Below, one piece after another: positions 10,576-23,200 of a stretch of 64,000 nt of DNA. Position 1 is the stretch's first letter. Each line of letters opens with the position of its first letter. The notes under the pieces were generated by a model, which worked only from the letters and a program-made list of their open reading frames with translations, searched no databases and was not told where the DNA came from. The stretch is from Ischnura elegans. Lineage: Eukaryota > Arthropoda > Insecta > Odonata > Coenagrionidae. Made by a program: the position numbers and the translations under genes. The stretch covers positions 48,837,812 through 48,901,811 of the forward strand of contig NC_060259.1 of the NCBI RefSeq assembly GCF_921293095.1, in the 5' to 3' direction.

Positions 10576-10700
10576 TATTTAAATAAAATACGAGAGACAG
10601 GCTGCAGAACAGACAGATTCAGAATGCCGTTTTTTCCTCAATGAATAAGAGATCAAAATGCAGCGGTGGAACTTACAAATGGGTAAATTGACTTGTAGTT
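10576..10700 (+). mobile_element. LINE C-terminal fragment
   Basis: The plus-strand frame reads LNKIRETGCRTDRFRMPFFP, stop, IRDQNAAVELTN, matching the extreme C-terminus of the local LINE family (IREIDCRTDRFRKSFFPRSIRDYN). It is short and 5'-truncated. The sequence at 10230-10570 is not recognised. Confidence 0.65.
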
Positions 10701-11560
10701 CTACCGACAAGGTACACACGAGTGGTTTTTAGCTGATATTTTTGTGGGTATATTCCCTCTTTGTAATTCACTTTCATATTTAGCTATGCTTCTGGTGCGC
10801 TGTCTAACGGTTCTTTTTGTTGTGTTCCTCCTGCTTTTCTTGAAAACCGAATACTTCGATTATTCGCTATATTGTTAGTTTCATCTATCCGACTCTCAAA
10901 GCATATATTTTAGCGTAAGTAATGTTGATATTCCATGTTGACTACATTGCAAATACTTAATGTTTTTTATTATTTTTTAAAGGCCTTGTTGTTCTTTTGA
11001 TTGAAAAATTTAATTCACTTCACACAATTACGGATTGTACTCGTAAGTTAGCTGTTTTTGTCATTAACATTTCCTGACTGGAACACTATATTTTTGTTTC
11101 GTATGTATTTTTATAAATTTCTCTCTTATATTCCACCTAATTTTAGGCTCTGTTTTAAGTTTAATAAAAATCTTAGGTATCAATATCTCCCAATTTCACG
11201 TTTTCAGCTGCATTGAATCCTACTGAAATGTAGGAAGCAAGCATCAAATGCTAGAAACAGTCACGGTACAAAATATATCGCTAAAAAGTTGCATTTTGCA
11301 ACTGATAAGGATAGCTATGAAACACTTAATGAATTATTGAATTGACTTTATTTTGAAAATACGTATGGAATCGGAATCAATGTTCAAGAGTGAACAATAG
11401 ATTTCTTAAAAGTGATGGAAAATGGCTCAAAATAGTACTTGATTTTGCCAAAAAATCAAGTACTGTCTTGGTGCTCAAAGAGTACATTATTCTTATCCAG
11501 TTAATTTATTTAGTTTATATCCTTGTTTTAAAGTAATGCATAACTATTTCTTATGCAGTA
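10701..11560. other. AT-rich sequence without recognisable features
   Basis: No ORF, repeat or RNA gene could be supported here. Confidence 0.4.
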
Positions 11561-11562
11561 TT

Positions 11563-14500
11563 ATGCACTATGGGGGAAAAAGTATCCCAACAAAGTTTGT
11601 GCCGCCACTATTGCTCCGCGGGATAATGGGTTTCCTTTCCAGTGGGTCGTTATTCTTTGGTGAGTGAGGGAAATTCAAACAAGGCAAACCATTTCCTATC
11701 TTCGTCGTCCAAATACGCGACCGACTACTGAGTCTCCCCCAACCCAGATCATGACTTGCGATGAACTCCGTAGAATTGAGACGCATTCGACGGCATCATG
11801 TGCGCACATTGGGAACGCTCCTCTGAATTTTCCTTAGCCTTTCTCAACGAGACGGTAAAAATCCCTTCAGACCATAGCAAGCTTTCTCTTAAGGTAAACA
11901 AGACAGTAAACGAGAAAATTCGATGGGCCACATATTGAATGCAGTTGATTTTTGAAGGAGTTTTAGCTTTTCCGGAAGGACAGACGAGAGCATTGCCAGA
12001 ACGCGTTTTTCTTTCGATCGAGAAGGATATGTTCCTATCATGATTTAGGATGCCTTTGTCAGCAGGTGAAAGGGGGAAAAGTAATAAGCTTGTTGGAGGC
12101 AGGCTTAACACTAGCGTAAACATATCGAAGGATGAATAAAAATTGAAGTACCGTGTACTACTCGGAGAAACGCAACAGGAGGGGTAATGAGGCATTGAAA
12201 TATCGGGGAAGACCTCCACCTGATCTCCACCTGAGAAGTGACCGATTAGGACCTAGGTGTACAACCGGAGATGTTGATGCTGACATATAAAACATTGAGG
12301 TGCTACTGAGATTTCGAATTTTATAGAAGGAGAGATACTGCCCCAAGTGAAGTGTGAATTCACTGGAGTACATTTTTCGTCCTTCATTTTTCTGTCCACA
12401 TTAAGTTAAATACTTTATTTGACCCTTAAATATTGTCGAAAGTAGGTAATTTTACACCAAATGTCAAGAATGGTTTTAAGTTTACAAATTTGGTTTTCAA
12501 ATAAATTGAAAAAAAAGTGAGGTATCAAACTGTAGAAAATAAAAGCATTTTGCCGCCGGCTAGGAAAAAATTAAATGTTAATTTTTTTAACGCTTTATGG
12601 AATTTACCTCGAAAAATTGGGTGTATAATTGTTTATGTATCACTGGTCAACATACATTTAGTTCTACAGACGTTGTTCAGTGATCTTAGACTTATTTTTG
12701 GCGCTGATTTCGAATATGTTATAAGATTCTTTCTGTCACATCTAGTTTCTCTGGGACAGCTTAATGTGTGTGTGACTCTGCTTTACTAAAGTAGTAATTT
12801 AATTTATTTATATATCGTATTAGCATGAGCAAGTGAAAATAAAATTTTCCTCCCAAAACATGTTGGCCTACGATGTTAAGCATTCCTATCCTGTCAAAAT
12901 ATGTTTAAAATATTACTATCCTATCGTTTTTTCAAATCAATGCAAACTCTGCTACCTCTTCACATTAGTATGTGACCAGCTGTCGGCGCGTGGAGATGTT
13001 TGTTTTCTCTGAAGATAGTTTGAGAATTTTGTTAATCGCAGGAAATTACAGCCTATTAAAATGTAATCGCTGAGAAATGGCGTAGCTTTAATCAAGCCTA
13101 GTTAGTGCGTGAACCATCTTGATGACTTTTGTTATGTGTACGGTGAAATTACTTTTAAGGCTCAAAGGTGGAAAATTACTCCCTTTCTCAGACTGTTTTT
13201 TGCTTTAGCTTTATTTTGACTATCTGTTGGGCGGCCAAGATAAAGGATAGGCTCCCCATGTGTTGTGTGGCACCAGTGTAGGGCTTCATACTGGTTGGAC
13301 TAAGGGAAAACGTCATAAGGAATATGCCATCCGAATTGATTTGGCATATCCTTCTTCAGACTGTTATTTTTGTTCAAAAAATGAAAGAAATTACACCGAA
13401 GTCAAAACACACAGTAAAATATTCACACAACTTTGAATCAGCGATACTACTCCTCCCTCACCCTTTACAAGAAAATTTACAAGTGCCGGAACCAAGGGAG
13501 TATGTTAATCTTAGGGAAGATTAAGAAAGTAATCAAGACCGTGATAAGGAAGGATTCGGAAACTCGGAGGACCCAAATTTTGGACCGAGTACAACTGATG
13601 GACCTCATTTTATAACGAAAGAGAATTTAAATGATCTAGTGCACGGTTTAAATTTTATTGAAAAATTAGGGTGAAATATTAGGGCCACGATTGGTCCCAA
13701 GATTGGTTGGAAATTGCTGGATCCAAATGCGAAACTTTTGATGTCTCGATCTCACCATGACGAATTTGAATAGATTTTTTCTCCAGAAAACCATTTGCTT
13801 TTTGCAATGGTTCTCTCTGTTATGGATACTCTTAATTTTGAATTCAACACAGATGATAAGCGTTTGTTCATTTATTCATCCTAGGTTATATCATGGACTA
13901 ATCTCTTACATAATGGCAATGAACTCCCATTAATACTGTTAACTCATGAAACTGAAATGAAAGAATCTTACGAGAATATTCAGTTACTTTTAGAAGAAAT
14001 CATTTCAATAAATATAATGGAAAATTTGAGGCCACTTCAAAGTAATTGCAATTTGACTAGGCTTACAGCTTGGTAATACAAAAAGTTGTTGCTTCATCTG
14101 CGAGTGGGATGTCAGAGACAGAAAAATTATTACTAGAAAGAAAAATTGTCCGGAACTTAAAGAACTCGTTCCTGGATCCAAACATGTCCTTTGTCAGCCT
14201 TTGGGTGATCCAAAAAATATTCTTTTTCCACCTCTGAATATTAAATAAGGACTCTTTTCAATTTTTTGAAAGCCATGGACAAATATGGTACAGATTTTAA
14301 TTATTTGAAACAAGTCCTTCAATTAAGTGCGACAAAGATCAAAGAAGGAATTTGTATTGGGCTACAGATCGGGAAAGCGCTGAAGGATTCGGAATTTCAA
14401 CAGCAATAGATGTCAACAGAAAAAAGCGCGTGGAACGCATTCAGAAAGGTATCTGAACATTCTTTAGGAAATATCATGGCTTTTAATTATCATGATCTGG

Positions 14501-15402
14501 TGACTAATCTAATTAAATCGTATCAAAAAATGGGCTACAATAAGAATTAAAAAATTTATTTTCTCGACTCACCCCTTGACTTTTTCCACCGAAACTGAGC
14601 GCTGTTAAAAATGAACGCAGTGAGCGTTTCGACCAAGATATTTTACATTTGAAAATATAGTGTCAATTAAATTTCAGCAACATGTTGGCAGATTACTGAT
14701 GGACATTGAATAGGGACTTAGCAGATGCTAAATATTTAAGAAAATCTTATGAAAGTACCATATTTTCCACATTTTTTAAAATCACGATTTATTTGTTTAA
14801 ATAGCCTTGAACCCTTATTTAATTCGGTTGTCCTAAAGAAACTAGACGTAGTAGAAAACATCTGAGCCCAGATTTGGAATTAGGACGAAAGGCACCCCTT
14901 GGATCACCCAACAACATCTCTAGAACAGAAAACAATTTTGGTTGATTAGTGTACTTAAGGTAATTCCTGATGCTCAAAATCGCTCCTCGCAATTGCTGCC
15001 TTGCAGATTACGTCTAGCGAATATTAATCCCGTAAATTTTCAGAGACGAGAAAATGAGGAAGTGGAGACGGGATTTAAGTGAATTTTATTTCGAGTGCAA
15101 GAGTAGGTGCGAAGAAGGAACGATAAGGAGGGTTAGTGGGAGATAGCGCGTAAAAGGAAGACACAAGTCCTAAGGACATCGAATGCACCAACATACTAGA
15201 GAGGAGTACGAAATACGATCGGGCCTCGGTTCGAGGCAGGCAAATTCACCGCCACGAACTTGGTGGCTGATAAAAGACCGTATATGAATTTCCCTCGTCT
15301 CATTCCAAGGATTATGTACCGTTAGAAAGGGAATCCATTCCCCTGCAAATCGATGGTTGCGGCACAAACTCTGTTGGGATACTTTTTCCCCCATAGTACA
15401 TG
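11563..15402. mobile_element. Inverted-repeat-bounded element (3.84 kb) containing a decayed ORF
   Basis: Positions 11568-11676 and the reverse complement of 15397-15286 align over about 110 bp, opening ACTATGGGGGAAAAAGTATC and closing GAGGGAAATTC. The shared sequence starts ATG(C/T)ACTATGG. Between the ends lies a relic of a multicopy arthropod protein family (13320-14760). This is the layout of an old autonomous DNA transposon. No target-site duplication is evident. Confidence 0.55.
13320..14760 (+). pseudogene. Decayed multicopy arthropod protein (transposon-associated, function unknown)
   Basis: Successive plus-strand frames, broken by stops and shifts, give in order SSDCYFCSKN, FITKENLNDLVHGLNFIEKL, FNTDDKRLFIYSS, LLHNGNELPLILLTH with KESYENIQLLLEEI, LGLQIGKALK-type segments after FLKAMDKYGTDFNYLKQ, FRKVSEHSLGNIMAFNYHD, and finally SNMLADY, stop, WTLNRDLADAKYLRKS. 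From memory these match a widely repeated but unnamed arthropod family with conserved DCYFC, LNDLVRDL, LLHNGN, LGLMKNFVKA and MLADYCWTL blocks. I know no established function. It is probably a DNA-transposon protein. Many stops make it a clear pseudogene. It sits centrally between the inverted repeats of 11563-15402. Confidence 0.6.
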
Positions 15403-18400
15403 TTGCTTTAGTTTAGCCAATGTAGGTATACGTCAAATCGTGTGTTTTCAGGGTTGTAGCGAGAGAACAAAAAGGAGGAAACGAATGCAAAAGGAAGATT
15501 CAGTGACCATTATCGGAGGCAAGAAGGACCCTTAACAAGTGGATAAAATGCAACCCCGAGTATTATGTGATGTCAGATTAAGAGGTCCTCTCACTAAATT
15601 ATTGTGTCCGTGCAGCTTACAAAATTTCATTAAAAGTCTTCGAAAATCTGAAATGCCATTGATATAATCTTAACCCCAGTTATGGGAGAGTTAGGCGAGC
15701 ATACGATTCCATTTACGCGAGTGAAATTATTATAGCAGAGGCTATACTTATATGAAGTTTCCAAAAATGGTTCTGGATCATACCGCGTCTCGAATCACAA
15801 CGTGCATTTCGACAGATCCAAGCCTCGCGTCGCAACAAAGCGCACTTTAATTTGCAAACATGGCTTTGACAGCAGTTAGGACATGCGCAATATAAATTGT
15901 ACATAACTTTCCAGATTATTTATTTCCTGTGTTTTCACGTTTAAAATATATGCGAGGTCAAATTTGAACAAATATAGCAAAAAACGACCACCATTGATTT
16001 TTACTGAAAATTGCCAAATTTATCCTCGTGCAATGGTATCATGAACAGTTTTATCGAAAAAACTGTTATACCATCTTAATTGACACTTCATTTTCTTCCA
16101 TTTGAATGGTTTTTAAAGATTTTGTTTCATCAATAATCTTAGATATATAACAAAATGGCGGATCGTGTTTTCAGCCCATTTTTTTACATAAGCATAGAGA
16201 AAAAGTAGATTTTACCCCGGAATTCCGCCAAGTGACTAATACCACGTCGTTCTATGGAAATTATGCATTGTGCATCTAAAGCAAAACCTTGCACCAACTT
16301 GACACCCCGAATTTTACATCGTTTTTTCAAGCGTGCGGTCGACTACCTTTATGGCCGGCGGCGGCGGAGAGTACGGCGACGCGGCAAGCGTGTGGATGCA
16401 TTATGGTCTCATTCACTTTTATATGTGGATAATAGATGTAATAGCGATAGAAAATTATTACGAGAAAGTAAAATTAAAAAATAATGATACAAATGACTCT
16501 TATTATGCAATCGCTGGGCACTGCAAGAGGTGCACTGAAAGGTTTCTTTCTTTGAGTGCATACCATATACTACTACGGAGAATTGACTTAAATCGTGTGC
16601 TTAAAGTTGGAAAACGGACTCTTTTGTTAACAAACAAATTAATTCTAGGCAAGAACCGTCGATGATCCATTGCCTCCACCATCTAACCTCTCATACATAT
16701 TTAAAGGCCTGCTGACAACGGTCGTTTTATAGTATTGTTGAAGTGCGGATCCCTTCGACCTTGTTTTTGGTATGGTCTCCGGGTAGATGTAGAAGGTTCG
16801 AAAGGCATATTACTTACATCGGATAATGCATACTTTCAAAGAAATACACTAAATTTTAATTTATACCTTTTTCTCAATTTAAAGTATTGATTTAAATCTC
16901 TTACGTATATATCACATTCATTATTCTTAATAAACTATGTTGCTATCAAAATCGTTATTTGTTAGAAATGTTTTACCGTACAAACAATATATAAACAAAA
17001 ATGACACAATCTACACTTTTCCCAACTGACATACGGCAATTAGCACTTTAAACAATAAAATGTTACTGTTTTTCATTCACTATCTGACGAGTATCACTTT
17101 CACTATCTGAGATCAAGCATTGTTTTCCTTTTTCAAAAACAGATCCATTACATTTTTCGGCAAGCTGTATGTTTCTTCCAGTTTAGTTGGTGTAATTTTT
17201 GTAATTATCAGTTATGACGTTAGGATATGTTTTCGGAATAAATCCTGATTTTTTGCCACTAGAGATATGTTTTTAGCCAACCGTTCTCGGAACTTTCTCA
17301 CGTCCTTATTGCGCGCCTCTCTTGTTTCCCCTGACAGTTGTCACAATTAAGAATGGACTCTTTCAATGTCAGCTCTGTGAATGAAGACCTTATGTACGGT
17401 CGGTGGCATACAATAATTGTTTTTAAAGCTTCAGTGTCAGTCAGACTATTTAGAGAGGAAATCTAGAATAATTGTGATCACTTTTGAATACTCATACCAG
17501 TTTCATCCTTTACCTAACGAAGAGCATCTTTTACCAAAACAAGAAGGCACAAGGGTGCTCACGAGCAAGAATTCATGAGACATAGGCTCCCGTTCCCACA
17601 TGTGATTATATTGCGCATGTCCTAACTGTTATCAATCACAATTACATTGAATCAGTTTGCGCAAGTAAATTAGGCACCAAACATGGTTAAATTAATCTGG
17701 TTTACATGGTACCAAGAATGGTCTTGTATGGCTTATATTGCAAATTTTAATCGAGACAAGCCGTCTCAATTATTCCAAGCCAATACAATTTCACATAGAT
17801 AATAAGTGAAACGAAAAGTTTAAATTTAAAGAAATGAAGCGAAAACTAATATTTTCGACCTTAAACCTCGGGACAAGTTGATCAAATAAGCACGACTACG
17901 ATTCCTATATTCATTATAGCCATATCACATTTCAGTGTAATGTAACTGAATTATCCGAATTTATGATGCGTAGCAATAAGAAGCAATTCTGCAAATAAAT
18001 TCATTTCCGAATTATTCTGATCCCGTATTGAGCTGAAGCGAAGGCAATACAGATATTATTATTTCCGTTACACACAACCTACCATTTCATTCAAAGTAGG
18101 CTTCCATTAAAGTTCTGAATCAATAATAATAAAAATAATGTACAATGTTTAATAACAAAAATATCGTCAGTTATCAGAGGAAAATATAACTAAACACTTC
18201 TTCCTTGTGCTTATCAACAACAATCCTTGGCTACCAAGCCGTTGATTTACTCTTATTAATACAAAATGGTAAAAACACTAAAATGACTTAACTGGATGCG
18301 GAACGTAGTGATCATGCGCAATACCAATAAGATTGTTTAGCTCAAAGTTTTAACCCCACTCTCTCTAAATGCAATCATTAAGAGGTCTAAACTACTCCCT

Positions 18401-19220
18401 CTTTCCCCCCTACCATCCAACTACTGGGGTAGAAACTTTTCTATTACCAGTGTGTTAAAATTGAGTGTCGCTCCCGGGAAGTTTCGTCACGGGCTTTTCA
18501 AAACTCTTTGGTTATTACAATTTCATGCGGAAACTAAACTGAACCTAGCCTTCTTGTCTTAGTTTCCCCCCGGGTCGAAACTAAATATTTTCACTTCAAT
18601 TGCCAACCCTGGTTCCGGATTACAATACCAGTTATTTGCGACGGAGGCGTAGTTTATCGGCATTACCAAATCTCCTTCAATTCGATACTCCTTTTTTCTC
18701 CATGGAGATAAGATTTTTCTGTCCGGGGTGGCACCATAGACAATAGGTTTAATATCTTTTCACCATCACGGGGGTGAACTTACAGGGGTAGTATACGCCT
18801 TACGGGGTAGTATACGCTAAGTGTCAATAGAGCTTACACGGACGAAAACTCTTAGAGAGCGCATTCGACAGATTGAAGCTAGTAATAATTGACAAATAAA
18901 TACTATTTTTGCTAGAAATCAGTAGAAGGTAAAGGAAATGAAAGAGATCAGGTTTTATCAAAGGAGATTTTTAATACTGAAAGTGTGCATAATAATATAT
19001 CATGCAAATTCTCACAGCCATGTAAATTTTATCTTTACCAGTTTTCGTGCAAAAATTATTGCTTTGCAAATCCACCACATGCTCAAAAACAATATGCATG
19101 TCAAATTTAGGCGTTAAATTAAGTTTTTACTCCCTTGTGAGACGTCAAAATTAGATTGAGTTAGATAAAATGATCACCTTAAATGTAGTGATGCTGCAAA
19201 GGTTAAAAGTAATTGGTCGA
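15403..19220. other. Long stretch with no identified gene
   Basis: It holds short ORFs only. A 23-bp inverted pair (core TTAGGACATGCGCAATATAA) occurs near 15872-15894 and 17612-17634. A small direct repeat GGGGTAGTATACGC occurs at about 18785 and 18804. Minus-strand segments at 17040-17400 have a mildly coding look (KCNGSVFEKGKQCLISDSES) but match nothing I know. Confidence 0.4.
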
Positions 19221-19221
19221 T

Positions 19222-19234
19222 TAAAGTAGTATAA
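19222..19234 (+). repeat. 13-bp direct repeat left of the palindrome (putative target duplication)
   Basis: TAAAGTAGTATAA is repeated exactly at 19824-19836. The left copy is separated from the palindrome by 36 bp of unpaired sequence and the right copy by 2 bp. Confidence 0.65.
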
Positions 19235-19270
19235 CTTTGAACGTAGGTTTTCGCAGCGAGGGGCATCGTT

Positions 19271-19821
19271 GATAATGGCTTCCGGGTGCAGCTGCGTGTT
19301 GCGCTTTGTCGTGCAAGCTTTCGCGACCGTTGCAGGACGCATCATCAGGCGATGAATGAAATTACGGAAATCGGTGGTCAATTAATATACTCGTCCACCT
19401 CCCCTATCCACCGGAGTAGTGGGGGAGGGGGGCGGAGTTGACATCAGCAGAACTCTCACCCCTGTCCTTGAGCGGCGAGCGGACTCTTCTTGTCTAGCGA
19501 ATAACCTTGTTGGCAACATATTCGTCGTCTTCTCTTTCGGAAAATCGTTTTCCGAAAGAGAAGACGACGAATATGTTACCAACAAGGTTATTCGCTAGAC
19601 AAGAAGAGTCCGCTCGCCGCTCAAGGACAGGGGTGAGAGTTCTGCTGACGTCAACTCCGCCCCCCTCCCCCACTACTCCGGTGGATGGGGGAGGTGGACG
19701 AGTATATTAATTGACCACCGATTTCCGTAATTTCATTCATCGCCTGATGATGCGTCCTGCAACGGTCGCGAAAGCTTGCACGACAAAGCGCAACACGCAG
19801 CTGCACCCGGAAGCCATTATC
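19271..19821. repeat. 551-bp near-perfect palindrome
   Basis: Arms 19271-19545 and 19547-19821 are reverse complements about position 19546 with only a few substitutions and no indels; the centre is CGGAAAATCGTTTTCCG. The arms are GC-richer than the surroundings. Small mirrored ORFs in both arms are consequences of the symmetry. Flanking 13-bp direct repeats are listed separately. Confidence 0.9.
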
Positions 19822-19823
19822 AA

Positions 19824-19836
19824 TAAAGTAGTATAA
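19824..19836 (+). repeat. 13-bp direct repeat right of the palindrome (putative target duplication)
   Basis: Exact copy of 19222-19234. Together they bracket the palindrome as a retroposition-type insertion would. Confidence 0.65.
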
Positions 19837-20154
19837 TTTCTGTAATGTGTTATAAAATTTCAGAGCTAGTAAACTTTACGCCTCCAATCCAACTCTTACA
19901 CAGCCAGCAGGGATGAGTTTAAACCCTTTGTATTAGCCAAGGCAAAGGTTATGAATTACACATTCATGGCTATAAAACTCTTATAGTAGCACGTAAAAAG
20001 AGACATTAAATTTTACAATTGGACACTTAATGATTGTCCCGTCGGTATCTAGTCCTAGAACTATAGTCTAGGATTGGAGGGAAAATTCTTGAGATTCCAT
20101 CGGTGGAACCATTGGTCAAGGCTCTATTAAAAAATTCACTCATATGTTGCACCA

Positions 20155-20256
20155 CTACACAACGTCATTATCTTTCATTCCCTTTCTTTCTTGAAGAACG
20201 TACTTGTAGAGCAGCGCTGAGCACACGGCGCCGAGAATAGGCCCCACCCAGTAAAC
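20155..20256 (-). CDS. AQP: Aquaporin terminal coding exon 5 (residues 227-259 and stop)
   Basis: 33 codons plus TAG, after TTTGCATTCCAG. It encodes helix 6 ([20 protein letters not shown]) and a short charged cytoplasmic tail ending DNDVV. The preceding 1,047-bp intron holds a LINE relic. I saw no convincing AATAAA downstream on this strand. Confidence 0.94.
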   Translation of the reverse strand, partial: VYWVGPILGAVCSALLYKYVLQERKGMKDNDVV

Positions 20257-23200
20257 CTGGAATGCAAAAACAGTCTTAGATAAAATGCCCAGAAATTTGC
20301 ATTGCAGTACAGGCATAATAGGGTGAAATATTTTATTTCTATAATGACAACAATTTGAATAAGATTCTGTGATGTTGCCCTGCAAGTGCAGGATTTAATC
20401 CCAAGTGGTATGATCTTCGAAATCATCACACTAAGTCTCAAGTATCTACATCTTCATAATAACCTGCGAGGCACCTCTAGGATGTTTGGGAGGGGGTGAC
20501 AAATCACCAACATGAAGCATGCAAGAGGACCGCCACATGCACACCGTACGGTCACAGAAATATTACGCATACTAGCAAAATATACATGCTTATTCATAAA
20601 AAAATTGCTAATGGTTAGTAATTCCTAGAGCATATACATGCAAGGTTAGAACTATGAAAAAAACATGCAATGAGTGATCCTAGCGAGCGACGCCATTAAT
20701 CCTAACAATTGAGACAACGTTGCTATCCTTAACAGTACGAGGGAAGAATGACAATTTAAATCTCTGTTTTGCAGTCTATTCCTTTAATTTTATTCTCATG
20801 ATCACGTCTACTATAGTACGATGGTAAACGAAGGATGTGATTCACGTCGTCAAGTATGCTTTCTAAGTACGTATATACCTAAAAAAATCTATAGCTTTGA
20901 CATTTCAATGCGTACATTAATAAGATGCCTTGGCCTCTTCGATAAGTTTCACCGGAGGGAAACTTATTGTTCCATTACGAAAATCTGAAGTCCTCTACGC
21001 GGGTCATAGTCAAAATGTGACGATACAAAATTCGATTACCGTTCCTACAACCAACTAATTACTTCAGCTTTGTAAATACACATTATACAAGGATTTACTT
21101 TAGTCTACTCACCCTGATCATAAAATTTCAGGATTATTGGCAAAATTAAAGAAAAACAGGGCAAGAGGTCATCATCTTAATATTCACCCCTTACACCAGA
21201 TTTAAAACACCAATGATGTTGAAAAATTCAACTGCCTTTGAAAGGTGCATGCATACCTAATTTTTGTCTATGCAGGAAAAACCACGATTTTTGGTTCACT
21301 CACCCAGTGTTGATCCCAGGCACCGGCAAGGGCAGCGGACCCGAAACTTCTGGCGGGATTCATTCCACTTCCCGTGTAAGGCACCTGCAAGAAAATTTAC
21401 TTCATTCAATCCGGAAACATTGATTACTATTATAGGTGGTCACGATTGATCTCAGGAGAGGTGAAGTTGCCCAGGATGTTATGAAAAGAATACACCCGGT
21501 GGGCGAAATACCGGAAAATGGTCCAAAAACATGTAGTGACTAGACATTAATGATGCATAAGCGTACACAGTAAAGGAATTGTGACCATTGTTGTGAACTA
21601 TAACTAGTTCAACTATTAATTCCACTTTCGGGGAATTTTGGAGTATTACTAATTCCTCATTTGAAAGTAGCAACAAATGCTTCATTTAAACATTAATATT
21701 CCTAACTTAAGATATATTCTTCTAAACAATGTTCTGCAACTGCTAATTAAGGTAACGGATAAAAACTTCCATAATACTCTTCACCCAGAAAGAGAATATC
21801 GTCATCACTATCTAATGGAAAGACGTAGAGCATGGATTTCAAGTAGATGGCTCAGAAATACATCAAACTAGGTCGAATCTGAAATATTTCGGCGAAAATA
21901 CTCACGGCAAACAAGTGGCATGTGCCGACTGCTAGTCCAATGGCCAGAGGTCCGGGAGAAGCCGCCACTTTGCTGCATCCGATGGGCTCCTTAGCGCCCA
22001 AGTCACAAACTGCATGAACCACAAGGACGAGGACAGCACTCACTAGAGCTTCCACGATTAGGCCCTGGCCGGCAGTCACAGAGCGACCCAAGGAAACGCT
22101 ACCCAGACCCAGGGCGCCTATATCATCCGGAGTCATGGCCTGGAAAAATTGGTGTGAAAAAAAGAAGTATGTAGTAGTAATCCGCATATTTTATTGCATA
22201 CGGTTTTCTCAATCAGTAACTTCCTTAATGTTTACCTCCCATTATTACGACTTTCAACGATTAATTATACCACTGGTGGCTATTTCGCCATTTTCCGCCG
22301 AACGCCTGAGAGGAACAAGGCGAGATACCGATGACGCAGCAATGGTCATTAGCATACAGGACCTACCCGAAACAACAGGGCCATCCCTATGTAACTAAGC
22401 CCGACCCTTTTATTTATGATACTTTTAACTGAAGAAAGCAGTTACGTGGTATTAATGACAATGGATTTTGCAAAAGTTGTTGCCTACTCCAATATTTTTA
22501 TACATTGAACATAAATCTTCGCTTTGTTTTGTGCATTGGCAATTTTTAAAGGTAATGTCAGCGATACATATAACTGACTTTTGTGTTTAATGTCTTAGTA
22601 CCTTGTGTTTTCTAACGTCGTTGTCATCAACGCTAGAAATCTGTTTAAAATGCTTCCATGAAAAAAAGATGTTATTCTTAAAGAAGAGCAAACTACTGAA
22701 AATCAAAGCAATATTCTATTTAAAAACCCACCGGTAACGCAATAAATTGACCATGGACTCCAGCCAAGATTGGGTTAGAGGACCTGCACCAGCGGCCGTT
22801 GAGTTGGGTCCCAAATCGGAGGGAGTGAAGCTCCTCCCAAAAGAATTAAATTAAAAAACAGTATAATAATAAAAGATCCGTAAAGAGCTGTATATGTACC
22901 ACTGCTCTTAAGACTGAAAACGTTATCTTCTCTTAGGCACCAAAGAGTGAAAGAGGCTAATCACTTTCTATCCGTCCCATCTTGACCCTTTGCTGCAAGT
23001 CATCGTTCAAACTTTCGTTAGTCTTATGGCATGTTCAAGGCATGGAAAAGAACTTTAAAAACATTTCTTTATCCCAAATATAAGAAAATCGTTATCGCAA
23101 AAACATTTTGGTATTAACTTAAAAATCCGAGATTAGAAGATTATACATAGAGTGACGAGGATCATTTGAATTTAATTCACAACTTTAATATGGTTAATTG

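Noticed and set aside
11749-12219. 156-codon minus-strand ORF
   Set aside because: It overlaps other open frames, lies next to the inverted repeat of the 11563-15402 element, and shows no recognisable domain or splice context.
19382-19710. Mirrored 67-codon ORFs in the palindrome arms
   Set aside because: These are one sequence read from both arms of the palindrome, with repetitive Ser/Pro/Arg content and no domain.
19735-19800. Hammerhead-ribozyme-like core (CTGATGA ... GCGAAA) in the right palindrome arm, and its mirror in the left arm
   Set aside because: A short stem II is possible, but no UH cleavage position and no consistent stem I/III pairing could be drawn in either the type I or the type III arrangement.
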